From: Gracilibacillus alcaliphilus
GTDB lineage: Bacteria > Bacillota > Bacilli > Bacillales > Amphibacillaceae
Reading direction: 5' to 3'
Assembly: GCF_016909015.1 (NCBI RefSeq)
Contig: NZ_JAFBFA010000002.1
Location: 1 to 64,000 of the forward strand
DNA length: 64,000 nt
The notes beneath the pieces are model-generated. The model saw only the letters and a program-made list of their open reading frames with translations. It was not told the DNA's origin and did not search any database. How positions within the stretch are numbered: position 1 is the first letter of the stretch; each line of letters opens with the position of its first letter. Shown here piece by piece: positions 35,701-43,174 of this stretch. The translations under genes and the position numbers were made by a program.

Positions 35701-38225
35701 TCATCCATATAGATCAAACGGCTCCAACGTCCCCGTCAATACAGCTGAATCCAGTTGGCTGGACCAATGCGGATGCAGTTACAGCAATGATTACAGCAGG
35801 TGAGGATAGGAAAAGTGGTGTAGATCGGACAGAATACCGTATAGGCGAAGGCGAATGGCAAACCTATGATACAGCTTTATCGATTACAGATGCAGGCGAA
35901 ACGGCGATTGAGGCTCGTACTGTCGATCAAGCAGGCAATACTAGTGAAATAGCCAAAGCGATGGTACAAATCAAACGGACCATGCCTGCTGTTCCAACCC
36001 TCACCGTGGAAACGAATGATTGGACCAATGCTAGCAGTGTGTCGGTGACGATGGCAACCAGTGAGGACAACAGCAACATCGAGTATCAATTAAATGGTGA
36101 AGGAGCATGGTTTACTTATGCAGATGGATTAGCTATTACCAGAGAAGGAGAAACAACGATTGTAGCCCGAGCTGTTGATCAAGCAGGTAATATCAGTGAG
36201 ACGGTACAGGATGTGGTCCGAATCGACCGTACAGCACCAGAACTGACTTTGCTTGGAGATAATCCTCTGACTGTTCAGCATGGTGAAGTCTTTACGGAAC
36301 CCGGTTATCAGGCAGAAGATAATTTTACGGGTGACTTACAAACAACGGTTATAGGAGAAATAGACACGAATAAAATAGGAGCGCAAGAGTTAGTTTACAT
36401 GGTGCAGGATGTGGCCGGGAATCAAACCAGCAAAACACGTGTGGTACTGGTAGTCGATAAGGAATACCCTGTTATTACTTTAAAAGGTGATAACCCACTT
36501 ATCTTAGAGGTAGGAACAGACTATCAAGAAGCTGGAGCTGCTGCAACAGATAATGCAGACGGTGATATCAGTGATCAAATTGAAATAACAGGTTCTATCG
36601 ATACCTCAAAGATAGGATCTTACCCAGTGACCTACCAAGTAACCGACCATTCTGGAAATCAGACCGAGGTAATCCGTACAGTAGAGGTTGTAGATACCAC
36701 AGTTCCCGAGATAACGTTACAAGGAGAGGAAGAGGTCACCATTGAACTTGGTGATGACTATGCTGAAGCAGGAGCCACCGCTTCAGATAATTATGATGGC
36801 GATATCAGTGAACAGGTTACTGTCACAGGCAGTGTTGATATCAGTCAAATCGGAACATATCGGTTAACATACATCGTGATGGACAGCTCTGGTAACACAA
36901 CTCGTGTGATACGCACGATCAATGTGATAGATACGATAGCACCGACAGAAGTTACGCTAGAAGCTACTGAAGTCACCACAGATAACATTGTATTCACATT
37001 CTCTGCCCGAGATTTGGCAGGTATTAAGGAATATCGCTTAATTCGTGATGATGAGGAAATTGCACGAATCGATGGCGAAGCAACAAGCTATACGGACCAT
37101 TCTGTGCAGGCAGGCACAACCTATCATTATCAGCTAATAGCAGTTGATCCATCGGATAATACTTCAGCAGCGAATATAGAAGTTACTACCAAACAAGCTT
37201 CGGTACCAGAAGAGCCGGAAGTAAGTATTCAGAGAATTTTCACACTGGTGAAACAGCAAGTAGCCAAGGGGACTCCTTTGTTTAAGCTGTCACTTCCAGA
37301 AGAAGTGGAAGTATTATTAACTGATGGAGAGCAAGTTAACTTATCTGTTACTTGGGATGAAGGCATACCTGTTTATGATGGCGAGATGGCTGGCAATTAC
37401 TTTTTTACCGGAGAGGTAACTTTACCAGATGGTGTAACAAATCCCAATCAACATAAGGCGTTAATAGAAGTTATTGTGGAGGCTGAACTAGAAGAACCAC
37501 AAGAGTCAGCAGTAACCGAGGTTATAGTAGATAAACCGCCAGTATTGGTTGCAGCAGATACAACGATTACTGTGAGAGATACACAGACAACGATCCAATT
37601 GCCGGCTGACTTGCCGGAAGAAACGAGACTACAGGTGAAATCAGTCGATAACCTGACTTTTGAAGGTTTTCAATTAGCTGGTGAGCTCTATAATATCATC
37701 TTTATATATCCGGAAGGGGAGGAAGATTACACCGGTAAGTTTATTCTAACGATGGGGGTAACAGAAGCCAGTGATGAGGCCGGATTCTATCATTATCAAG
37801 AAGATAACAAAGCATGGGAACGTATTGATGGAAAAAGGGCAGGAAGTATCATAACAGCAACAGTCACCGATTTTTCGATCTATGGTGTATGGATGACAGA
37901 AGAAATTTCACCCATACCTGATAAAGAGACATCTGAACCAGAGAAAACAGATAATCACATGCCGACTGAGACAGATGATACAACAGAACAAGGAACCCCA
38001 ATACCAGACCAGACACCCGAAGCGAAGCCGAACACATCGGACACCGCTGCACGGACTGGAGCTGCAAAACAAACAGCCGGTACTGAGCAGGATTCGGAGC
38101 CCACACCTACCGTCGATTTACCGAATACCGCCTTACACCAATACAACTGGCTTCTGGCAGGAGGCATATTACTTGTATTAGGAAGCAGTATCTGGTGGTT
38201 CCGCAGTAAAAGAAAGCAGCTATAA
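32757..38225 (+). CDS. LPXTG surface protein 3, 5'-truncated (no signal peptide)
   Basis: 1,822 residues. The first ATG lies within an RCC1-like blade (GVADWKNIVQVAGGSSHTVGL), and only two blades remain of what should be a seven-bladed propeller. A fibronectin-like and an Ig-like segment follow, then a complete second propeller of seven blades (33571-34354), another fibronectin/Ig pair, several Ig-like modules with RTIDQAGN motifs, three DUF5011-like domains, a Big_4-like domain (LSVTWDEGIPVYDGEMAG) in place of MucBP repeats, the shared LPADLPEETRLQVKSVD module, and LPNTA with helix and basic tail. There is no signal peptide, so it should not reach the wall. It may be a decaying paralogue or a silent donor for gene 1. 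The frame itself is intact over 5.4 kb, which suggests recent truncation or remaining use. Confidence 0.8.
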   Translation: MSGVADWKNIVQVAGGSSHTVGLKEDGTVVATGINWEGEMNVTDWEDIVQVSTKGVVTVGLKSDGTLIGVGRQNFGQLNFLPQEPRALEVTSVADLETDAEATWEAPATWGTGAAASRKYELEQQDGEDWVLLAEVTGDQTSWTGKLAETKQTTLRMRAVTDAGESGYTESDSFRIGAPVPPEISDYPKRTNQTVVDIAGTAEPGSEVIVSYGEEEASAMADEETGEFTLAGLELTPNQVNAFEVTAVSYGLTSVPVSLSILHTELEFPAYPTRIAAGDGHTIHLKEDGTAASVGRNAANILNLDDWEDMTQIAAGDLHIVGVTNAGKVRAAGWNNHGEMNVTDWEHVEQVAAGEAHTVGLKTDGIVVAVGTNASGQLNIGDWENIVQVAAAANHTIGLKADGTVIAAGNNSQGQLNVTDWEDMIQVETGALHTVGLKPDGTVVAVGNNSQGQLNVEEWQDIVQVAAGTLHTIGLKADGTVVAAGHNFWGQLNVGGWENIVQVAVGSYHTVGFTTEGKIVGTGSNSYRQLDFSPQAPLALEVTSVANPETEVEVNWRWSPFISVIWGIGETDSRTYRLEQWDGEDWTLVAEFDGDHTSWIGKLQETNQTKLRIQLITDIGISAYTESNLFRIGAPESPDIEDYPEVTNQSTIDIEGIAEPGSEVKVTYGEEEKSVTAEEETGEFTLEGVELTPNQQNQLEVITISYGIASEPVVLSILHDDIAPDAPTIELEPSGWTNEENVLVTITDGEDQGSGAARTEYRIGEDGEWILYEAAFPVSEEGETTVYARTIDQAGNISEVAEAMVQINRNLPAAPSISVDIKEWTNADQVTARIIVTEEHTTIEYQLDGTEGDWLTYEEEIVLSKEGETTIYARAVNQAGTRSEITEETIRIDRTNPVINVTMTQGEDGVAYEHDTWTNQTVYLSVEVADQAMEEWMISINGEIIEDKTDFAYDTSITEAGTHQIEIRASDQAGNQAETTQIIHIDQTAPTSPSIQLNPVGWTNADAVTAMITAGEDRKSGVDRTEYRIGEGEWQTYDTALSITDAGETAIEARTVDQAGNTSEIAKAMVQIKRTMPAVPTLTVETNDWTNASSVSVTMATSEDNSNIEYQLNGEGAWFTYADGLAITREGETTIVARAVDQAGNISETVQDVVRIDRTAPELTLLGDNPLTVQHGEVFTEPGYQAEDNFTGDLQTTVIGEIDTNKIGAQELVYMVQDVAGNQTSKTRVVLVVDKEYPVITLKGDNPLILEVGTDYQEAGAAATDNADGDISDQIEITGSIDTSKIGSYPVTYQVTDHSGNQTEVIRTVEVVDTTVPEITLQGEEEVTIELGDDYAEAGATASDNYDGDISEQVTVTGSVDISQIGTYRLTYIVMDSSGNTTRVIRTINVIDTIAPTEVTLEATEVTTDNIVFTFSARDLAGIKEYRLIRDDEEIARIDGEATSYTDHSVQAGTTYHYQLIAVDPSDNTSAANIEVTTKQASVPEEPEVSIQRIFTLVKQQVAKGTPLFKLSLPEEVEVLLTDGEQVNLSVTWDEGIPVYDGEMAGNYFFTGEVTLPDGVTNPNQHKALIEVIVEAELEEPQESAVTEVIVDKPPVLVAADTTITVRDTQTTIQLPADLPEETRLQVKSVDNLTFEGFQLAGELYNIIFIYPEGEEDYTGKFILTMGVTEASDEAGFYHYQEDNKAWERIDGKRAGSIITATVTDFSIYGVWMTEEISPIPDKETSEPEKTDNHMPTETDDTTEQGTPIPDQTPEAKPNTSDTAARTGAAKQTAGTEQDSEPTPTVDLPNTALHQYNWLLAGGILLVLGSSIWWFRSKRKQL
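33571..34354 (+). repeat. Seven RCC1-like repeats in surface protein 3
   Basis: Blades start IAAGDGHTIHL, MTQIAAGDLHIVGV, VEQVAAGEAHTVGL, IVQVAAAANHTIGL, MIQVETGALHTVGL, IVQVAAGTLHTIGL and IVQVAVGSYHTVGF, with a period of about 40 residues. The same count of seven occurs in surface protein 1. Confidence 0.8.
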
Positions 38226-38238
38226 ATTCCAATAAAAG

Positions 38239-38276
38239 AGGCACTTACCAAATACTTGGTGAGTGCCTGCTTTGTT
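38239..38276 (+). terminator. Terminator of surface protein 3
   Basis: AGGCACTTACC pairs with GGTGAGTGCCT (one G-U) around AAATACTT, followed by GCTTTG. Similar in design to the terminator of surface protein 1. Confidence 0.8.
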
Positions 38277-38367
38277 ATTGGATAGAAAATTGGTTAGGTT
38301 CATTTTTATGGTGCAGCATGATCAATCGATTGCTTAAGCCTCTTGTTGAGGAAAATCTCCCGTTGGA

Positions 38368-39288
38368 TTATTGACAATGATTTTCTGACTGTTGAATATC
38401 TGCTTGTACCCCTTCGATTTGAATAGTGGTATGCTCGATCTGGAATGTATCTTTTAATAAGGCAGAAGCCTTTTGTAACAATTGATCTCTGTCAGTTGAT
38501 TCTTCTACCACGATATGACAAGTGAAAGATGGAAAATCAGATGTAATCATCCAAATATGCAAGTCATGGATATTAATTACGTTATCCAATTTCATTAAAG
38601 CTGCCTCTATTTCTTGATAAGAAAGGTGTGTCGGTGTTCCTTCCATTAAAATATGGAAAGAATCACGTGTGACACGGTAACCGCTAATCAAAATTAAGAC
38701 AGCCACGACAATACTGGCAATAGGGTCTGCAAGATTCCAGTTAAAGAACAAAATCAATAAACCGGCAATAATTGCCCCAACAGAACCTAATAAATCGCCC
38801 ATGACATGCAGCAGGGCACTGCGCATATTCAAATTGCCCTTGGTATCGCCGCCAGACATCAAGATAAAGGCTACGACAATATTAACAATCAAACCAATAA
38901 TGGCAATCCAGAGCATCATTGGGCTGACATTTGGCGGATCAAAGAAGCGGTGATAAGCTTCATAAAATATATAAACAGAAATAGCCAGCAAGGTCACACC
39001 ATTAATTAAGGCTGCTAGAATTTCAAATCGTTTATAACCGTATGTTTTAGAAGCATTGGCGGCCTTCTCGCTTAGTTTAAAGGCGAATAAACTTAAACCA
39101 AGTGCAACGGCATCACTTAGCATATGGCCTGCATCTGACAATAATGCCAGACTATTTGTCAGCAAACCGCCGATGACTTCAACAATCATGAAAGTTGCTA
39201 TTAATATGAAACTAAGCAATAATGCCTTTTTATTATTTGTATGGTGATGATGGTGGTCATGACTGTGACCATGATGATCGTGTCCCAT
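38368..39288 (-). CDS. czcD: CzcD-like cation diffusion facilitator (Zn/Co/Cd efflux)
   Basis: A 306-residue proton-coupled divalent metal exporter. It starts with a His-rich metal-binding stretch (HDHHGHSHDHHHHH), followed by six membrane helices (about 22-205). The transport site is HxxxD in SLALLSDAGHMLSDAVALGLSLFA (helix 2) and its counterpart in LHVMGDLLGSVGAI (helix 5). A cytosolic C-terminal domain holds INIHDLHIWMI. The His-rich start and HMLSD motif favour zinc, cadmium or cobalt. The upstream region contains an ArsR/CzrA-type palindrome, so metal-induced derepression is likely. It is transcribed away from surface protein 3's terminator, on the opposite strand. Confidence 0.93.
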   Translation of the reverse strand: MGHDHHGHSHDHHHHHTNNKKALLLSFILIATFMIVEVIGGLLTNSLALLSDAGHMLSDAVALGLSLFAFKLSEKAANASKTYGYKRFEILAALINGVTLLAISVYIFYEAYHRFFDPPNVSPMMLWIAIIGLIVNIVVAFILMSGGDTKGNLNMRSALLHVMGDLLGSVGAIIAGLLILFFNWNLADPIASIVVAVLILISGYRVTRDSFHILMEGTPTHLSYQEIEAALMKLDNVINIHDLHIWMITSDFPSFTCHIVVEESTDRDQLLQKASALLKDTFQIEHTTIQIEGVQADIQQSENHCQ

Positions 39289-39312
39289 AAATAAACTCCT
39301 CCTAAATCAAAT

Positions 39313-39332
39313 ATATGAACATATATTCATAT
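39313..39332 (-). promoter_or_regulatory. CzrA/ArsR-type operator upstream of czcD
   Basis: ATATGAACATATATTCATAT is a near-perfect 20-base palindrome (one mismatch per half) containing TGAA-N6-TTCA, the core of ArsR-family zinc sensor operators. It lies about 25 bases before the czcD start. Repression by a CzrA-like protein encoded elsewhere is inferred. Confidence 0.6.
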
Positions 39333-39419
39333 TATAAAATAATAAAAACACAGATGCAAGCCCATTTTATAGGCTAAACAATAAAAGATGAATAGATCCG
39401 TTTATTTTGTAAGCTAAAA

Positions 39420-39441
39420 AGACTAGGCGGTCACCTAGTCT
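39420..39441 (-). terminator. Terminator of the OmpR-type two-component operon
   Basis: Read on the minus strand, AGACTAGGTG pairs with CGCCTAGTCT, then T5. It begins at the stop codon of the kinase gene. Confidence 0.8.
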
Positions 39442-40829
39442 CACTGTTTAGGAAAGTATAAACTAACCGTAGTACCTTTGTTTAATTCACTGTTTATTTC
39501 AATACTGCCTTCATGCATTTCTACTAAGTGCTTAACAATAGCCAGCCCAAGTCCGGTGCCGCCATTTGCCCGTGAACGGGATTTGTCCACACGGTAGAAA
39601 CGCTCAAATAGATAAGGAACATCTTCCTGCTTAATGCCGATTCCCGTATCTATCACTTGCACGAGTACTTGATCGGATTGATTCGCTATTCTTAAGGTGA
39701 TCCTGCCCTTTTCTGTGTAACGAACGGCATTTTCTACTAAGTTGGTAAGTATTTGATCCATTCGGTTTCGATCCGCCTTAATCCAGATGGTATGGTCAGG
39801 TATATCTAAGTGTAATTGGAGTCCTTTTTCTGCTGCTCGAAATTGAGATCTTTTCAGCATTTCTTCAGCTAAATGGTTCATATCCAACTCTTCCACATTG
39901 AGATCGATTTTACCCTCTTCAATTTTCGACATATCTGTTAGGTCATCCATTAAATTGCTGATATGATCACTCTCATTCTCAATAATTTCGAGAAATTCGT
40001 CTCGTTCTTCTTTGGATTGGTACATCTCATGGCGGACAGCATTGGCATAACCTTTCACATAAGTAAGAGGTGTTTTCAACTCATGTGTAATATTAGAAAA
40101 GAACTCATTTCGATTGGTTTGATAACGTTCTAATGTTTCAGACAAATGATTGATCGCCTGAGCTAAGGAACCTATTTCATCATTCGCTTTATAATCCACT
40201 CGCAAGGAAAAATTCTTCTGTTCTGCTATTTCCTTGGCTACTTTCTCCATCGTAACGAGTGGTGCACCTAATTTTTTGGAAATAAAGATAGTAAAACCAA
40301 TGGCTAAGACAACGGCGCCGAGACTGGCCAGAATAACAAGAAAGATAATGTTATGAATGGAATTGCTAATTAACCCAAATGATGAAAATAAGACGACACT
40401 TCCTTGAATTCCATCGGGAGTAGCGATTGGCTGTGCTACTTTCAAGTAATTCGAGCCATTGAAATTATATCCTTCGACAATCGTTTCCCCTTCTTTTAAT
40501 TGTTGAAGCTGAGGGTTTTCTAATGCCTCGTCTACAATGTTATCGTGCCAATTGGTCTGCAGTACCATTTCTCCTTGTTGGTTAAGGATAGCGGCACTTG
40601 TATCGGTCATTGTGGTTAATTGTTCCAACAATTGTTGATTTTCCGGTGCTTTTAAATCATCGACTTGTTCGGCATATTTTTCTGACAGCTGGATGAGCTG
40701 TGTTTCTGTCTGATTGATCGAGTAGTTCAAAATTAATTGTAAGATAATATATCCTAATGGAATAAGAATAATCAATTGTAAGAATAAAATCGTAGCCCCA
40801 AGCTTAAAAACCACACTATTCAGCTTCAT
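39441..40829 (-). CDS. Sensor histidine kinase (HAMP, HisKA, HATPase)
   Basis: A 462-residue EnvZ-type kinase. Two membrane helices (about 7-30 and 163-187) flank an extracytoplasmic sensor domain of about 130 residues. A HAMP domain (about 188-240, SKKLGAPLVTMEKVAKEIAEQ) leads to HisKA with the phospho-accepting His in NEFFSNITHELKTPLTYVKGYANAV, and to HATPase with NLVENAVRYTEKG, DTGIGI, ERFYRVDKSRSRANGGTGLGLAIVKHLVEMH. ATG 40829 is chosen because GGAGGAT lies 7 bases upstream. It overlaps the end of the response regulator gene, so the pair is cotranscribed. The overall design resembles CssS/ResE-like kinases; the signal is unknown. Confidence 0.9.
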   Translation of the reverse strand: MKLNSVVFKLGATILFLQLIILIPLGYIILQLILNYSINQTETQLIQLSEKYAEQVDDLKAPENQQLLEQLTTMTDTSAAILNQQGEMVLQTNWHDNIVDEALENPQLQQLKEGETIVEGYNFNGSNYLKVAQPIATPDGIQGSVVLFSSFGLISNSIHNIIFLVILASLGAVVLAIGFTIFISKKLGAPLVTMEKVAKEIAEQKNFSLRVDYKANDEIGSLAQAINHLSETLERYQTNRNEFFSNITHELKTPLTYVKGYANAVRHEMYQSKEERDEFLEIIENESDHISNLMDDLTDMSKIEEGKIDLNVEELDMNHLAEEMLKRSQFRAAEKGLQLHLDIPDHTIWIKADRNRMDQILTNLVENAVRYTEKGRITLRIANQSDQVLVQVIDTGIGIKQEDVPYLFERFYRVDKSRSRANGGTGLGLAIVKHLVEMHEGSIEINSELNKGTTVSLYFPKQ

Positions 40830-41511
40830 GTTTATCCTCCCAATCAAATTTATAGCCTACTCCCCAGACAGTTTGGATTGGCTGATAGGACAGACCGGCT
40901 TTTTTTAATTTATCACGTACATATCGAACATGAGAATCCACGGTCCGGATGTCAACGACTTCGTCTAATCCCCAGATGATATCAAGCAGCTGCTCTCTCG
41001 TGTATACTCGATTTGGATGGGCAGCTAATAAATATAACAGCTCAAACTCTTTCGGGCTATATTTTACCTCTTTGCCTTTTACCTTTACAAAATGAGAGAC
41101 AGGATTAATCTCCAGTTCGGCAAACTGTAAGATATTAGCGGGCTTCTCTTTGTGAAAATGACGTAATTGTACATGAATTCTAGCCAGTAATTCTTCTGGT
41201 TCAAACGGTTTGACTATATAATCATCTGCCCCATTAGTCAACCCTTCTACTTTTTGAGAGGTTTCATTTCGTGCAGTCAGTAAAATAATAGGCACATCAG
41301 GGTTCAATGCCTTCATTTGTTTACAAGCAGCAACACCATCCAGGTCTGGCAGCATTACATCAAGCAAGACAAGGTCAACTGAATTATTTTTAAAAAGCTG
41401 TACGGCCTGCTTGCCATTTTCTGCTTCCATTAATTCAAAATTATTTCGTAAAAACAACTGCAGCATAGAACGCATCCGTTGTTCATCATCGACAATCAAA
41501 AGCTTCGTCAT
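40816..41511 (-). CDS. OmpR/PhoB-family response regulator
   Basis: A 231-residue partner of the downstream kinase. The receiver domain (about 1-120) has LLIVDDEQRMR, the Asp in LVLLDVMLPDLDG, the Thr in ILLTARNE and the Lys in YIVKPFEPEELLARI. The winged helix runs from about 130 to 228: YSPKEFELLYLLAAHPNRVYTREQLLDIIWG and RTVDSHVRYVRDKLKKAGL...IQTVWGVGYKF. ATG 41511 fits the GAGAGGG site 8 bases upstream; the longer frame starting at 41535 has no such site. The neighbouring divergent operon is qoxABCD, so a link to respiration (as for ResD) is possible but not shown. Confidence 0.92.
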   Translation of the reverse strand: MTKLLIVDDEQRMRSMLQLFLRNNFELMEAENGKQAVQLFKNNSVDLVLLDVMLPDLDGVAACKQMKALNPDVPIILLTARNETSQKVEGLTNGADDYIVKPFEPEELLARIHVQLRHFHKEKPANILQFAELEINPVSHFVKVKGKEVKYSPKEFELLYLLAAHPNRVYTREQLLDIIWGLDEVVDIRTVDSHVRYVRDKLKKAGLSYQPIQTVWGVGYKFDWEDKHEAE

Positions 41512-42092
41512 CGTTATCCCTCTCAATTTATACAAATTAATCGCAGTGTAATTGACTGTAAGTCTTCCACTTCATAAAGTTTCACTTTATCATAGTTTGC
41601 AGCTTAATGATGAAGGGAATGACATCCCCTATTCAAATAGTATATAAAAATAGGCAATTAGTAAAATAGATTGTGTTAAATATACTTAAATGAGCAATAT
41701 ACCCGGCAATTATTATAAATGTAACAAGTTGTTTCCTAATTGAAGATTTATTAGTTCACCTCCTCCTCCTCACAAAAATGACGGACAAAGTCTTGTGACT
41801 AGTCGTTTTACTGTCCGTCAAAACGAAACTAAAGGGCAAAACCCTGTAAGTAATCGCTTAGCTGTCCGTCATCACAAACATATGATGAAATCAACTACCT
41901 AGGTTTGCTTGCCTATGCATTCATTATAACGTTATCAGTATATGGATTTTTAAAACAAGGTTTAATTTTGAACAATTTTTGACAAATTTTAATCCATCAT
42001 AATTTCATCATATTTTGTTGAGAAAATAAATAATCGTGAGCTTATTAATCAATTAAAAAATATAGAAAGTGTACAGAGAGAGGGGAACAACT
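41512..42092. other. Divergent control region between the response regulator and qoxA
   Basis: About 580 A/T-rich bases shared by two divergent operons. They include the GTCCGTCA repeat/hairpin (41779-41871). A TTGACA at 41979-41984 is a possible -35 for qoxA, but no -10 at standard spacing is convincing. No gene is seen. Confidence 0.5.
41779..41871. repeat. GTCCGTCA inverted and direct repeat
   Basis: TGACGGAC (41779-41786) faces GTCCGTCA (41813-41820), forming a 42-base hairpin. A second GTCCGTCA at 41864-41871 repeats the right part with a 51-base period, together with related inner sequence (CTAGTCGTTTTACT versus GTAATCGCTTAGCT). No T-run follows. It may be an operator array, a repeat element or a structured RNA. 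Confidence 0.6.
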
Positions 42093-43157
42093 ATGACAGC
42101 GATGAAGAAGTTACTATATACTTTCACATTGTTACTACTTCCTGTCTTCCTTGCGGGCTGTGAATCAAAGTTATTGGTCTTTGATCCAAAGGGGCCGATT
42201 GCAAGAAGTTTAACAGACTTAATTATATATTCGATTATTTTCATGCTGGTGATTGTAGTCGTTATATTTGTCTTATTTGGTTACTTTATTTGGAAATATC
42301 GGGCTCGGAAAGACGATGGTGATTTTGAACCGAAAGAAGAAAAAGGAAATCATTGGCTTGAAATTACATGGTTCACCATCCCAGTTTTAATTGTTATTGC
42401 CTTGATGATACCAACTGCCAAAACCATTTATGAAGTAGAGGATGTTCCACAAGGCTATGAAGAAGAGGAGCCATTGGTTATTCATGTGACCTCAGCGGAT
42501 TGGAAATGGATCTTTAGTTATCCGGATCAGGATATTGAGACAGTCAATTATATCAATATCCCAGCAGATCATCCTGTTCAGTTTAAAATGACATCTGCTG
42601 GTACGATGCAATCGTTCTGGGTGCCAGAATTGGCAGGTCAGAAATACACAATGGCCAATATGCAGACAGAGCTTTATATGGTTGCCGATAAACCAGGAAC
42701 GTTTTATGGCAGAAACACGAACTTTAATGGGCAAGGCTATGCCCACATGACATTTGATGTAGAAGCATTAGAAAAGGATGACTTTAATGAGTGGGTCAAT
42801 GATGTAAAGAATACAGCATATGACCTCACGGAAGATCAATATGGCGAATTGCTGGAGCCGAGTGTATTGGGGCGGATGACGTTCAATGGCACGCATTTAG
42901 ACTGGATTGATCATGCTCATGGCGGTTCAGAACAATATATTGATCCGGAACTATATAAAGAATACCATCAAGAAGGTTTTCAAGATGGGGAAGTTCCTGT
43001 TCGAGAAATAGAACAATCAGGTGTGAGAGAAGAAACTGATAATGAGCAGGAAACACATCAACAGCATGAGACCGAAGCTTCCGAACAGGGAGCTCATGAA
43101 CATCATGATATGGAACAAGACAGTGAATCTGATACAGCAGATCACTCACATCATTAA
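42093..43157 (+). CDS. qoxA: aa3-type quinol oxidase subunit II
   Basis: QoxA, a 354-residue lipoprotein subunit of the proton-pumping menaquinol:O2 oxidase. A signal peptide with lipobox (FLAGC, Cys about 22) is followed by VFDPKGPIARSLTDLIIYSIIF and two membrane helices (about 42-65 and 88-107), then a cupredoxin-fold domain: VTSADWKWIFSYPDQDIETVNYINIP and SFWVPELAGQKYTMANM. The Cu-A ligands of cytochrome c oxidases are absent, as expected for a quinol oxidase. The C-terminus has a long His/Glu-rich tail (about 310-354). ATG 42093 follows GAGAGGGGA; the longer GTG 42069 frame has no site. First gene of a tight four-gene operon. Confidence 0.93.
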   Translation: MTAMKKLLYTFTLLLLPVFLAGCESKLLVFDPKGPIARSLTDLIIYSIIFMLVIVVVIFVLFGYFIWKYRARKDDGDFEPKEEKGNHWLEITWFTIPVLIVIALMIPTAKTIYEVEDVPQGYEEEEPLVIHVTSADWKWIFSYPDQDIETVNYINIPADHPVQFKMTSAGTMQSFWVPELAGQKYTMANMQTELYMVADKPGTFYGRNTNFNGQGYAHMTFDVEALEKDDFNEWVNDVKNTAYDLTEDQYGELLEPSVLGRMTFNGTHLDWIDHAHGGSEQYIDPELYKEYHQEGFQDGEVPVREIEQSGVREETDNEQETHQQHETEASEQGAHEHHDMEQDSESDTADHSHH

Positions 43158-43174
43158 TAGAGGTGGTGAACAAC

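Noticed and set aside
17085..38106. Many long open frames on the minus strand within the three surface genes
   Set aside because: They mirror the repetitive Glu/Thr-rich coding strand and repeat with it; they have no start signals and no known pattern.
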